Assembly: GCF_907165045.1 (NCBI RefSeq)
Contig: NZ_CAJRAU010000002.1
Location: forward strand, 372,001 to 436,000
Direction: 5' to 3'
Length of the DNA stretch: 64,000 bases
Source of the DNA: Dyadobacter linearis
GTDB lineage: Bacteria > Bacteroidota > Bacteroidia > Cytophagales > Spirosomataceae
Made by a program: the position numbers and the translations under genes. The notes under the pieces are model-generated. The model searched no databases. It saw nothing but the letters and a program-made list of their open reading frames with translations, and had not been told where the DNA came from. Each line of letters begins with the position of its first letter. Positions within the stretch are counted from its first letter, which is position 1. Shown here one piece after another: positions 25,670-33,919 of the stretch.

Positions 25670-26581
25670 CTAAGAATATTGCTGGCTGATCAACTCGTGA
25701 CAGATCCTGGCGCCCGCCATACCGCCCGCAGCAACTGCGCCGGAGACGGATCTTGCCATTGCGGTATTATCACCAGCTGCAAAAATGCCGGCTATATTGG
25801 TCTTCTGAGTTGGATCTACCACAATATGACCTTGCGGGCTTAACATGCAGCCGAGCTGTTCCGGGAGCTGGCAATGCTGTATAAACGGCGGTCGCGAATA
25901 CAGCGCTTTCAACCTGTGTGTTTCCTGATCGGCGAATACGAGCTGGCTGATGTACCCGTTTTTATGCTCGATTTCAGTGATTATTTTCTCGTTGAGACCG
26001 ACACCGATTTGGGTTAAGGTTGCTCTGATAAGATCGTCAAATGTTGCAGGACCGTTTGTGAAAATGGTCAGTTTCGGTGTCCAGTTGCGGATCAGTTTTG
26101 CAAAGTCAAGCGTCATTTCACCGTTTGTCATAATGCCTGTTTCCTCGTCGCGGTATTCGTATCCGTGGCAAAACGGGCAATGTATCACACTGATTCCCCA
26201 GCATTCGGAATGGCCGGGCAGGTCGGGCATCAGATCTTTCACACCGGTCGCGAAGAGCAATTTTTTGGCTTTCAGCTGCTGGCCATTTTGTGTGTTGATC
26301 GTAAAATCATTGTCCGTGCCGGAAGCATTTACAGCCAGATCTTCTATAAAATGCACGGTCGGGTAGGCGAGTACCTGCTCCTTTGCAGAGGCAGCAATGG
26401 CCGCTGGCGTGTCGCCGTCGTGGGTGATAAAATTGTGTGAATGCGGGGTTTGTGCATTGCAGGGTTTACCGCTGTCGATAATTGCAACTTTCCACATCGA
26501 GCGGCCGAGCGCCATGCCGGCCGATAATCCGGCATAGCTGCCGCCGATGATCACTACATCAAAATCGTGTTCAGATATCAT
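25670..26581 (-). CDS. Thioredoxin-reductase-like FAD/NAD(P) oxidoreductase
   Basis: 303 residues. An N-terminal FAD Rossmann motif (VVIIGGSYAGLSAGMALGR), SHNFITHDGD, a CxxC pair in VIHCPFCHGYEYRD, and the C-terminal FAD motif GIFAAGDNTAMARSVSGAVAAG identify the TrxB-like family. Classical thioredoxin reductase has CATC; the CPFC form with GYEYRD belongs to a side branch of disulfide or small-molecule oxidoreductases, and the NADPH-binding GGG motif is not evident (the region reads IMTNGEM). Cytoplasmic. An 18-bp palindrome identical to the one upstream of the adjacent tetR gene lies 17 bp before its start, so it is almost surely a target of that repressor. Confidence 0.85.
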   Translation of the reverse strand: MISEHDFDVVIIGGSYAGLSAGMALGRSMWKVAIIDSGKPCNAQTPHSHNFITHDGDTPAAIAASAKEQVLAYPTVHFIEDLAVNASGTDNDFTINTQNGQQLKAKKLLFATGVKDLMPDLPGHSECWGISVIHCPFCHGYEYRDEETGIMTNGEMTLDFAKLIRNWTPKLTIFTNGPATFDDLIRATLTQIGVGLNEKIITEIEHKNGYISQLVFADQETHRLKALYSRPPFIQHCQLPEQLGCMLSPQGHIVVDPTQKTNIAGIFAAGDNTAMARSVSGAVAAGGMAGARICHELISQQYS

Positions 26582-26597
26582 TTGTTTTTTGTTTAAA

Positions 26598-26617
26598 ATG
26601 TCTCAAATGTGAGACAT
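26598..26617. promoter_or_regulatory. TetR operator, copy 1 (oxidoreductase promoter)
   Basis: ATGTCTCA-AATG-TGAGACAT, a perfect 8+4+8 inverted repeat between the tetR stop codon and the oxidoreductase start. Its inner 18 bp are identical to copy 2 at 27223-27240. Position just upstream of the ATG fits repression by the encoded TetR protein. Confidence 0.85.
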
Positions 26618-26633
26618 GTATGGGTAAAAAATT

Positions 26634-27188
26634 TTACAGCCCTATTCCTCGACTGAATGAAAACCAGCCTAGCTTCTTAACCACTTCTAAATCATTTTGC
26701 GGATTATTTCTGGAAGAAACGGAAGCGCCTACAATACCCTGGAACAGTTGGTGCATCCATTCCACCGTCATCATTGAGCTGATCAGCCCTTCCTTTTGAA
26801 GATATTGCAAATGCGATTTCCAGACAGAGAAAGTGTCATCATATTCGGCACATTCCTTGTCATGTGCACGATGATCGTGGTCGTGTAAAGTGTGTAGTTT
26901 GTGCAAAAAAGTGTCCTTTGTGCCGCATTCTATTCCTGCATAGAACATGTATTCAAGTCGCTTTACAGGGTCTTCGGTACTGTCATACGCTTTCTGCATA
27001 GCCTTGTGACAAGCTTTTCTGATCTCCGTTTTGCATTTCTGCATCAGCTCGTTTCTGTCTTTGAAATACCTGTGGAGCGTCCGCCGCGTCGTCTGCGCCT
27101 TTTCCGCCACCTTTTCCAAAGGCGCAGAAAGATCCTCATTGAATATAAGGATCGCTGCTTCGATGATGCTTTGTTCGGTGTCTTTCAA
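26634..27188 (-). CDS. TetR-family transcriptional repressor
   Basis: About 184 residues if translation starts at the TTG at 27186-27188. The open frame extends to 27230, but that part overlaps the operator and the predicted -7 element, and no ATG is present, so a TTG start (LKDTEQSIIEAAILIFNED) is chosen. The N-terminal helix-turn-helix is plain: PLEKVAEKAQTTRRTLHRYFKDRNELM. The rest is a helical ligand/dimer domain rich in His and Asp (LHTLHDHDHRAHDKE), which might bind metal or may simply be variable. It most likely represses itself and the adjacent oxidoreductase through two identical palindromes. The inducer is unknown. Confidence 0.82.
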   Translation of the reverse strand: MKDTEQSIIEAAILIFNEDLSAPLEKVAEKAQTTRRTLHRYFKDRNELMQKCKTEIRKACHKAMQKAYDSTEDPVKRLEYMFYAGIECGTKDTFLHKLHTLHDHDHRAHDKECAEYDDTFSVWKSHLQYLQKEGLISSMMTVEWMHQLFQGIVGASVSSRNNPQNDLEVVKKLGWFSFSRGIGL

Positions 27189-27207
27189 GGAGAAATTATG
27201 TTTTATG

Positions 27208-27215
27208 CAAATGTA
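27208..27215 (-). promoter_or_regulatory. -7 element of tetR
   Basis: Minus strand TACATTTG, an exact TAnnTTTG match, about 20 bp upstream of the TTG start. The operator at 27223-27240 covers the adjoining spacer and -33 region, so repressor binding would block RNA polymerase directly. Confidence 0.5.
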
Positions 27216-27222
27216 AGTGTTT

Positions 27223-27240
27223 TGTCTCAAATGTGAGACA
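27223..27240. promoter_or_regulatory. TetR operator, copy 2 (tetR promoter)
   Basis: TGTCTCAAATGTGAGACA, a perfect 7+4+7 palindrome, identical to the core of copy 1. It sits upstream of tetR and 88 bp before the divergent Rhs gene, so it could also affect that gene. Confidence 0.85.
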
Positions 27241-27327
27241 TACTGCTTTTTATTGTAAAAATTAATGTGACCGAATCGGAAGACTGACGTCTAAACAAAA
27301 AATCAATTTGTTTAGCCAGACTTTCTG

Positions 27328-30300
27328 ATGAAGAAACTATTACTGCTTTTTGTCTTTTGTGTAAATCAGCTTTTCGCCCAGCCTACCAGCACCCAAAACT
27401 ACATCCTGACGCGCACCTACAAACAAACCGGCGCGGCGGCGGGCGATGTGAGCAAAGTATCGACCCAGGTCCAGTACTTCGACGGGTTGGGAAGACCGGT
27501 TCAGACGGTCGATGTGGGCCAAAGTCCGTCAGGTTCCGATTTGATAGGCGGTTCCAGCTACGACGTTTTGGGACGGCTATCTCAAAAGCATTTGCCTTAC
27601 CCGGCAGCGGGCAGCGGTTCTTTTCAGCCGAATGCAGCGAATTCTTCTGCAAGCTTTTATCAATCGGCACCGGCTGGGCTGGATGCTTCGGATTTGGGCA
27701 AACCCTACCAGCAGACCTTCTACGAAAAATCCCCGCTCGGTAGGGTTACCGGTCAGCAGGCGCCTGGCAACAAAAGCGCAGCTTCGGTTATCAAACACAA
27801 GGTCAATGCAGCCAATCAGGTCAAACGCTACGATTTCGACCTAAGTAACAATACTTTATCGCAGGCCGGCCACTACGCAGCAGGGAGTTTATCCTGGATC
27901 AATGAAACCGACGAGGCTGGGAATGTTACCAATACCTTTACCGATAAGCTGGGCCAAATCGTCTGCGAGCAGATCGTCGCCTCGGCCCAGCAAACCCTTT
28001 CGACTTACTATGTGTACGATGATCTGGGGCTATTGCGAGCAGTTTTGCAGCCGGGCTACCAGGACAACCCTTCGCTTTCCGAGCAGGCATTTACTTACAG
28101 CTACGACGAGCGCGGCAGGAACATTTCCAAAACCATCCCCAGTGCTGGGACAACCGAGCTGGTCTACGACCGTTTCAACCGGCCGGCGCTTTCACGCAAT
28201 GCGGGCCAGGCCGCGCGCGGCGTTTGGGGTTTTACCAAATACGACGGAAGAAACCGGCCAATTGCCACTGGCGAAGTCGCCTCGGACCAAAGCCGGGCAG
28301 ACTGGTCAGCAGCAGTAGATGTCAACACACTTCACCACGAAGAGCGCAGCAATGGGCAAATAGCGGGCTATACCCTGGACAAAACAGCGCCGAAAACAGC
28401 TACGGAAGCCAATCTTCTAAATATCACTTTTTACGATGATTACGCTTTTTCCAAAGCAGCCAATCTGGCTTACAGTTCAGTCTACTACCCTGCAAATAAC
28501 GCCAATGTAAAAGGCTACCCAACCGGCACCCGCGCCCGGGTATTGCCCGCGGCAGGCGGCACCGGCGCCTGGCTGACCACTGTCAATTACTATGATGCCG
28601 AATACCGCCCGCTGCAAACCAACCGCGAATTATACGGACTAGCCGCAGGCGCAATCGAAAGGGTATCTAGCCAATACTTGTACGATCTGGCGCCGGTAAT
28701 ATCAGCGCAGAAAACCGAGCAGATTCTAGGTGGTAACAATACCAACACGCACGTTGCTACCTATACCTACGATCACGCAGACCGCCTTTTGAGCACGCAT
28801 GAAACGGTAAGCGCGCCAACTGGTTCACACGAAGCTTACACGACCGCGCAGCGATACAATCCGCTAGGGAAGCTGTACACGAAGTGGCTGCAGTCGAAAG
28901 ACGGCAATTACTTTCTGAGAAAAACGACTTATACCCAAAACATCCGCAGCTGGCAAACCTCAGCAAAAACTGTCTACAAAAAACAAAACGATGGCCCCGA
29001 GCTTGCATTCTTTGGCTACGGGCTGGCCTACCTGAAAGGAAACAGCTATACAAATGGCAACATCAGTCAAATGGACTGGCAGGACAAAACCCTGCCTGCA
29101 AAAGGGCTAAGTTTCACCTACGACGGCGCAAGCCGGCTGACCGCCTCGACCGGGATCAATGGCTACACCGACACCGAGCAGTCAATCACTTACGACCCGA
29201 ACGGCAACCTGAAAACGCTCACCCGCGCCGGCTCAGCCCAGGACCAGCTGGTTTATGCCTACTCCGGCAACAGGCTTACCTCAGTCACCGACAATTCGGC
29301 CAGCAACACCGGAATAAAAGCCGGTCTAAGCAGCTACGCCTACGACGCAAACGGCAATATGACCACTGACGGCGGGCGAAATGCCACCATCACCTACAAC
29401 CAGCTGGACCTTGCCAAAACCGTCAAGATCGGGGCAAAGACATTTACTTATGATTATGATGCATCAGGGCGGAAGCTGCAATATGTTGCCGACACGATCA
29501 CGCTTCAATACGCAGGGATCTTCGAGTACCGGAAGGTGGGAAATGTCAGCAGCTTGTACCGGGTGCAGCTGGCGGCGGGCGAAGCAGCCTTAATAGCCGG
29601 CAAACCCGTTTTTCATTATGCATTGAAAGATCATCTGGGCAGCACCAGGCTGGTCTTTGACGAAAAGGGCAGCACGCTGCAACGGACGGATTACTATCCG
29701 TTTGGGCTATGTATTAACCGCGACGGGGCGGTACCGAAAGTGCAGGATTGGGCCAACCGGTATTTGTATAATGGCAAGGAGCGGCAGGTTGGAGCAGGGT
29801 ATGTGGACTATGGGGCAAGGATGTACATGCCCGAGATCGGCCGGTGGGGCACAACCGACCCGATGAGCGAGGTAGCAAGACGTTTTAGTCCCTACACTTA
29901 CGGCAACGATAATCCGCTTATCTTCATTGATCCGGACGGAATGCAAAGCTGGCACTTCGAAGGCAAAGCCGCCGAGGAAATGTTCCGGCAGGAGCAGCGG
30001 GAGCAAGAAGATAGAGAGAAGAAACGGGCTGAGAAGGACAAACCCTTTGGGCTGCTGGCGCGAATGAAGGCGACCGGCTGGGAGCCGGGGCAGCAGCTGC
30101 CGGTGGTGGATGGGATTGAGGTGGATCATACGATTGATTTTACGATCATTCCGATTGCTAAGCCATTAGAATGGTTATTTAAGCCGCTTGTTGGGTTGGT
30201 GCGGGCGCAGTGGTTGGGCAGGGTTGGGGCTAAGGAAGGAACCCAGTCTGCTCAATATACTTTTACTAAATCAGCCGGAAAGCATTTAACGGAAACCGTT

Positions 30301-30519
30301 TCTAGGGGAGCGAACAAAGGGCAATTGGCAAGACCTTACATGAATTCGCCTTTAATTATTCAAGAAATTATGTCTACCGGCAAGGGTATCCCAGATGCTT
30401 ATTTTAAGGGTGGTGTGAATTGGAAAGTTCCAGGAACATTTAATGGTTCAAAAGGTTTTTATGAATTGGGAATTAATCCTACAACGAATGTTATTTATCA
30501 TTTTAATTATGTTCATTGA
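27328..30519 (+). CDS. Rhs-repeat polymorphic toxin, complete, with C-terminal effector tip
   Basis: 1063 residues. The signal peptide (ends NQLFAQ, about 18) and an N-terminal segment with YFDGLGRPVQTVDVGQSPSG and YDVLGRLSQKHLPYP are typical of Bacteroidota Rhs/DUF6443 proteins. YD repeats run through the middle (SYDERGRNIS, YDPNGNLKTL, YDANGNMTTDG, YDYDASGRKL). The Rhs core KDHLGSTRLVFDEKG starts near 766 and ends near 870 with YGNDNPLIFIDPDGM. A conserved linker (SWHFEGKAAEEMFRQEQ to about 965) leads to a variable tip of about 100 residues ending GFYELGINPTTNVIYHFNYV, a pattern seen in small RNase-type toxin tips. The likely role is contact-dependent killing of rivals. A cognate immunity gene starts 2 bp after the stop. 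The tip is visibly more AT-rich than the shell. Confidence 0.9.
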   Translation: MKKLLLLFVFCVNQLFAQPTSTQNYILTRTYKQTGAAAGDVSKVSTQVQYFDGLGRPVQTVDVGQSPSGSDLIGGSSYDVLGRLSQKHLPYPAAGSGSFQPNAANSSASFYQSAPAGLDASDLGKPYQQTFYEKSPLGRVTGQQAPGNKSAASVIKHKVNAANQVKRYDFDLSNNTLSQAGHYAAGSLSWINETDEAGNVTNTFTDKLGQIVCEQIVASAQQTLSTYYVYDDLGLLRAVLQPGYQDNPSLSEQAFTYSYDERGRNISKTIPSAGTTELVYDRFNRPALSRNAGQAARGVWGFTKYDGRNRPIATGEVASDQSRADWSAAVDVNTLHHEERSNGQIAGYTLDKTAPKTATEANLLNITFYDDYAFSKAANLAYSSVYYPANNANVKGYPTGTRARVLPAAGGTGAWLTTVNYYDAEYRPLQTNRELYGLAAGAIERVSSQYLYDLAPVISAQKTEQILGGNNTNTHVATYTYDHADRLLSTHETVSAPTGSHEAYTTAQRYNPLGKLYTKWLQSKDGNYFLRKTTYTQNIRSWQTSAKTVYKKQNDGPELAFFGYGLAYLKGNSYTNGNISQMDWQDKTLPAKGLSFTYDGASRLTASTGINGYTDTEQSITYDPNGNLKTLTRAGSAQDQLVYAYSGNRLTSVTDNSASNTGIKAGLSSYAYDANGNMTTDGGRNATITYNQLDLAKTVKIGAKTFTYDYDASGRKLQYVADTITLQYAGIFEYRKVGNVSSLYRVQLAAGEAALIAGKPVFHYALKDHLGSTRLVFDEKGSTLQRTDYYPFGLCINRDGAVPKVQDWANRYLYNGKERQVGAGYVDYGARMYMPEIGRWGTTDPMSEVARRFSPYTYGNDNPLIFIDPDGMQSWHFEGKAAEEMFRQEQREQEDREKKRAEKDKPFGLLARMKATGWEPGQQLPVVDGIEVDHTIDFTIIPIAKPLEWLFKPLVGLVRAQWLGRVGAKEGTQSAQYTFTKSAGKHLTETVSRGANKGQLARPYMNSPLIIQEIMSTGKGIPDAYFKGGVNWKVPGTFNGSKGFYELGINPTTNVIYHFNYVH

Positions 30520-30521
30520 TC

Positions 30522-30983
30522 ATGGAATTTTTGATAGAATACACTGATATTATTGAACAAAAGGAGCTATTATACGATATTGAAGAATGGTCTTTTAATA
30601 CAGAGCCACGAGTTCAGGAGATTAATTTTGATATCTCAATAAACAAATTAAATCTTACTGCAATTAATGATGATAATAGAATTGTTCAAGTATCGGGATT
30701 TTGTGGGTTAGATAAAAAAATGAAATCGGAGTTTAATGTTCCGTATAGACAAAAGGGAATGTTAAAAATTTTGGATGACTTACCATCAGGCTTGGGCTCC
30801 TACCAAGTTGGTGAAATTGATTTTCCTGTATTTCTCAATATGAAAACTGGGTGGGTATGTATAGGTAACCCTAAGAAAAAGGGCAAGGCAGTCGAATTTA
30901 TCAAAGATTGTGTTGCAGTAATAGGCCATAATCGAGAATTTATATCGCTTTGGCTAAAACCTCAAACACTACCTGAAATTTAA
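30522..30983 (+). CDS. Probable immunity protein 1 (partner of the live Rhs tip)
   Basis: 153 residues from the ATG at 30522; a TTG two codons earlier overlaps the Rhs stop and is less likely. Small, cytoplasmic, with no signal peptide, AT-rich like the toxin tip. No family recognised. It begins 2 bp after the Rhs stop codon, the usual place for an immunity gene, so it is predicted to neutralise the tip in the producing cell. Confidence 0.7.
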   Translation: MEFLIEYTDIIEQKELLYDIEEWSFNTEPRVQEINFDISINKLNLTAINDDNRIVQVSGFCGLDKKMKSEFNVPYRQKGMLKILDDLPSGLGSYQVGEIDFPVFLNMKTGWVCIGNPKKKGKAVEFIKDCVAVIGHNREFISLWLKPQTLPEI

Positions 30984-31052
30984 AATCCATATGCTGCATG
31001 TTAGTGCCCGTGCCTTGTCTTTCCGATTTTTATTAGATTTCACGGCATACGC

Positions 31053-31637
31053 AGCTGGCATTTCGAAGGCAAAGCCGCCGAAGATATGTTCCGGCAGGAG
31101 CAGCGCGAGCAGGAGGATAGAGAGAAGAAACGGGCAGAGAAGGATAAGCCGTTTGGGTTGTTAGCCAGAATGAAAGCCAGCGGCTTGGAGCCGGGGCAGC
31201 AGCTGCCAGCGGTGGATGGGATTGAGTCGGATCATACGATTGAATCGTTTGCAATGCCGCTGGGCAAGCCAGTTGAGTGGGCTGCGAAGTTGATCAGGGC
31301 AAGTTGGTTGTGGAGGGGTATTGGGAAGGTTGCCACAAAAGGAGAGACGATCGTCTATCGAGTATTTGGAGGAGATGCCAGAGCACAAGGATTCTCATGG
31401 ACAACAGTAAATCCCACATCCATCAGCGATTTTAGGAATCTTGCAGGTTTGCCTTCTGGCGGAGCAAGTGGAGCAATTAATACTGCAGAATTTATGATAA
31501 AAGGTAAGACGAGTATTAACAGCATCATAAAATCTCGTCCAGCACTACCGTTAGACGGAAACATCGGAGGATTACCAGAACTTATTATAGATCCGAAGAA
31601 TATTAAAATAATTGATTTCAAAGTACTCAAACCATAA
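31053..31637 (+). CDS. Orphan Rhs toxin tip 2 (YRVFGGDAR type)
   Basis: A displaced C-terminal cassette. The open frame begins after a stop at 31002, enters the conserved linker at 31053 (RSWHFEGKAAEDMF) and runs to 31637; the first ATG is at 31086. It has neither signal peptide nor Rhs shell, so it cannot be exported as it stands. The tip differs from tip 1: IVYRVFGGDARAQGFSWTT, NLAGLPSGGASG, ALPLDGNIGGLPELII. The YRVFGGD...SWT.V.P arrangement recalls ADP-ribosyltransferase-like tips of other polymorphic toxins, an impression from motif shape only. It serves as a stored alternative tip that could be joined to the live gene by recombination in the linker. Confidence 0.75.
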   Translation, partial: SWHFEGKAAEDMFRQEQREQEDREKKRAEKDKPFGLLARMKASGLEPGQQLPAVDGIESDHTIESFAMPLGKPVEWAAKLIRASWLWRGIGKVATKGETIVYRVFGGDARAQGFSWTTVNPTSISDFRNLAGLPSGGASGAINTAEFMIKGKTSINSIIKSRPALPLDGNIGGLPELIIDPKNIKIIDFKVLKP

Positions 31638-31646
31638 TCATCAGAG

Positions 31647-31835
31647 ATGGATCAAAAATATAAAGGTATGACTGTTAATGAGCGACTCTATATAAGTGGC
31701 CTAATGGATGAATTTGACTTGGCAGTCAAAGAGAATAATACGGCAAAGATTATAGAAATTCTCAAGAAAGTCGAGATAACAGACTTCGATGCACTATATC
31801 AGATATTGAAAGAACTAAGACTCGATCAAATTTAA
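31647..31835 (+). CDS. Probable immunity protein 2
   Basis: 62 residues, helical and acidic (MTVNERLYISGLMDEFDLAV, IIEILKKVEITDFDALYQIL). It begins 9 bp after orphan tip 2, reads in the same direction and has the size and position of a cognate immunity gene. Small proteins starting with this VNERLYISGLMDEFD pattern accompany such tips in other bacteria, as far as I recall; I could not check. It could protect cells against siblings that deploy tip 2. Confidence 0.65.
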   Translation: MDQKYKGMTVNERLYISGLMDEFDLAVKENNTAKIIEILKKVEITDFDALYQILKELRLDQI

Positions 31836-31862
31836 GATGAGCCGGGCTTACAGTTATAACGC

Positions 31863-31937
31863 AGAGTTGAAATACACTACGTCGGACAGTGGTCTAATGG
31901 CGTTTTAAAAGCAGTTGATGATTTTAAATTTAAGTAA
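31863..31937 (+). pseudogene. Remnant tail of toxin tip 3
   Basis: A 24-codon open stretch ending in TAA at 31935-31937, containing HYVGQWSNGVLKAVDDF. It has no start codon and is preceded by an in-frame stop. It sits 2 bp before the next small gene, exactly as toxin ends sit before immunity genes elsewhere in this locus, so it is read as the last fragment of a lost tip. Confidence 0.45.
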
Positions 31938-31939
31938 GT

Positions 31940-32356
31940 ATGAAAATAACTTGTAAAGCAACGACATGGGAGAGATCTGATCAAAACAATATGGACACGG
32001 TTCACTTAAATATTGTCGATTATACTTTCGGAGGTTATGGATTAGAATTAGGTAATAAACATCTCGTAATGGGAGTCGTATCTTACAAAGATTCCAATAC
32101 AATATATTATTTAATTGATACTTATGGAAAACCATTTTGGTTTCCGTCCCAGTTGTTTGAAATATTAGACCACTCTGTACCACAAAACTGGTTTATAAAT
32201 GTTTATTGTGGAAACGAAACTAGTAACGTGAATACTTTGCTTGGATTTGATGAGTTGGTGAAAGATGAGGATTTTCACGATCAATTAATAGAACGAGATG
32301 AGGAGGTATTACGCCTTTATTTCAAAAGAAAAATTGAATTAGAGCAAAGCTGTTGA
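31940..32356 (+). CDS. Probable immunity protein 3 (partner of the lost tip 3)
   Basis: 138 residues, soluble, AT-rich. It has a beta-rich first half (VHLNIVDYTFGGYGLELGNK, MGVVSYKDSNTIYYLIDTYG) and an acidic helical end (GFDELVKDEDFHDQLIERD). No family recognised. Its position right after the fragment of a toxin tip suggests it is a retained immunity gene whose toxin has been deleted; keeping it would still protect against neighbours with that toxin. Confidence 0.6.
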   Translation: MKITCKATTWERSDQNNMDTVHLNIVDYTFGGYGLELGNKHLVMGVVSYKDSNTIYYLIDTYGKPFWFPSQLFEILDHSVPQNWFINVYCGNETSNVNTLLGFDELVKDEDFHDQLIERDEEVLRLYFKRKIELEQSC

Positions 32357-32456
32357 TAATTGCAATTCCATAAAAGTGGTATAAATATTATGGCGAACAA
32401 AAATATGGACTTTCAAAAGTGCGATGTTTATGAAATATAACGGGCTTAATTAATCA

Positions 32457-32564
32457 AATCACGATAACTGGTATTGCGAGCCATTACCCGGAAAAGTTGA
32501 GAGTCGTTTTGTAGAAACGGAGCATAAAGAAGGCGAAAGCTTACATCAAAGAATGCAAGGCTGA
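32457..32564 (+). pseudogene. Decayed coding fragment in the Rhs locus
   Basis: A 35-codon frame bounded by stops, reading NWYCEPLPGKVESRFVETEH near its start and ending LHQRMQG. The composition is protein-like although no start codon is present. It lies in the 333-bp gap between immunity gene 3 and orphan tip 4; the rest of this gap (32357-32456 and 32565-32689) shows nothing recognisable. Probably the end of another lost tip or immunity gene. Confidence 0.35.
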
Positions 32565-32689
32565 GTAATTGGAAAAAATATTCTTTGTTTTTGTTCCCAA
32601 AAATTTAACATGAATTAACGCATTTAGCACAAAAAACCAGCACGTCCGGGCTTGTAACTTAGCCTACAAATCTTAGTATTCCGGACTGC

Positions 32690-33286
32690 ATGCAAAGCTG
32701 GCACTTCGAAGGCAAAGCCGCCGAAGAAATGTTTCGCCAGGAGCAGCGCCAGCAGGAAGACCGGGAAAAGAAGAGGGCGGAGAAGGATAAACCGTTTGGT
32801 CTGCTGGCGAGAATGAAGGCAACCGGCTGGGAGCCGGGGCAGCAGTTGCCGGCGGTGGATGGGATCGAGAGTGATCATACGATTGACTTCAAGATCATTC
32901 CGATTGCTAAGCCATTGGAATGGCTGGTTAAGCCACTTGTTGGGTTGGTTAGGGCACAGTGGTTGGGGAGGGCCTCTATTCAGGAAGCACAGTACACTGT
33001 AGAAACATTAGCGGGATTCTATATAAGACGCAATTCCACAATTTCAAAAGGAACATATACGAGAACTATTCAGGCTCTCGCTAGTTTGGATGAAGGGACC
33101 AGCATTACAAAACTTTAAAAAACATTCGAAGCCGAAGCAAGACTTGGCGGAGCTAATAGAATCATATTGAATGGCGTTGACATAATCGAAAAAAAGCTCC
33201 TGAACGCTGGAGCTGCTAAGCATCTTGGCTACAAATTTTCACAAACAAGCTCAAATAGCATTCAATTAACTAAAACTTTGAAGTAG
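32690..33286 (+). pseudogene. Orphan Rhs toxin tip 4, interrupted by an in-frame stop
   Basis: It starts at the conserved linker (PDCMQSWHFEGKAAEEMF, where the live gene has PDGM) and follows it through VRAQWLGR, then diverges. The frame meets TAA at 33116-33118, yet the same frame stays open and protein-like for 55 further codons to TAG at 33284 (KTFEAEARLGGANRIILNG, AGAAKHLGYKFSQTSS). A single nonsense change explains this. The tip is therefore inactive as a full-length protein even if rejoined to the shell. The downstream immunity gene is broken too. Confidence 0.75.
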
Positions 33287-33333
33287 TCATGAAGAGTATT
33301 TCCACAATAAGGGCAAAATTTTTATGACTGAAA

Positions 33334-33700
33334 ATGCAAGCACGTTATACAAAGTTGTTTGAGGATTTGCATGAAGAAGATCAAATCAATATTGCTGAAA
33401 TGGTTAAATTAGCCGATGATGAGGAGATTATGTTATCCTTTTACCCCGATAATATGTATTGGTGGATTCTAACAAACTTCAGAATAATTATAAACGATAA
33501 TATTCGTCTGCGATCTATATCTAACTTACTTTGACATTAAAAATGTTGATTTAAAAGAGATATTTAATAATAAGGGAGCTAATCGTAACTGTTCCAGTGT
33601 TAATTTGATACTTCAAAGTAGTGAGAACTTTATTCTAAGAATCGAGCAGAATACATGGCCCGGCATTTACAGCATTCTGAGATATTTAATTTACAAATGA
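33334..33700 (+). pseudogene. Immunity gene 4, frameshifted
   Basis: The first frame gives 66 residues (MQARYTKLFEDLHEEDQINI...YWWILTNFRIII) and stops at 33532-33534. A second frame, offset by one base, continues from about 33527 (YFDIKNVDLKEIFNNKGANR) to TGA at 33698-33700 and gives a natural C-terminus (NTWPGIYSILRYLIYK). One extra base near 33523-33527 would explain it. The WWILTNFRIII-type strand hints at a PH-like beta fold. Loss of this gene together with its toxin shows the pair is no longer under selection. Confidence 0.7.
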
Positions 33701-33907
33701 CTCTTCAAATTAGGTCGATTACAGATCAATCCTAACGTGATTTTGAATGCAAAGAATCTTTTGAAAACTGGAAATATTTTAACTGACCCGTTAGGACGAC
33801 AGAGTCAACGCTTTATCGGCCAATTTTGCGAGGTAGTTGTCAATCCTCAAACAGGGAAAATTATATCCACCAATCCAACATCTTCATCTAGATCGGCAAC
33901 TTCTTAA
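33701..33907 (+). pseudogene. Remnant tail of toxin tip 5
   Basis: 68 codons in the same frame as the end of broken immunity gene 4, without a start codon, ending TAA at 33905-33907. The product reads GRLQINPNVILNAKNLLKTG, then RFIGQFCEVVVNPQTGKIIS, TNPTSSSRSATS. The EVVVNPQTGKI pattern is shared in kind with the end of tip 1 (ELGINPTTNVI) and is typical of C-termini of small RNase toxins. It precedes the next small gene by 12 bp. Confidence 0.6.
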
Positions 33908-33919
33908 AAAATTAAAGGA

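Larger units (their letters stand above)
29941..32970 (+). repeat. Threefold Rhs junction repeat (SWHFEGKAAE linker)
   Basis: The DNA encoding the linker after the Rhs core occurs three times: about 29941-30222 (live gene), 31053-31255 and 32690-32970 (orphan tips). All start at or beside the codons for SWHFEGKAAE and stay similar through PFGLLARMKA, EPGQQLP and DHTI, then diverge into different tips. Homologous recombination between copies would swap the tip of the live gene. Confidence 0.9.

Noticed and set aside
27189..27230. Extended N-terminus of the TetR protein
   Set aside because: It would be encoded by the operator and -7 element and uses a TTG inside the palindrome.
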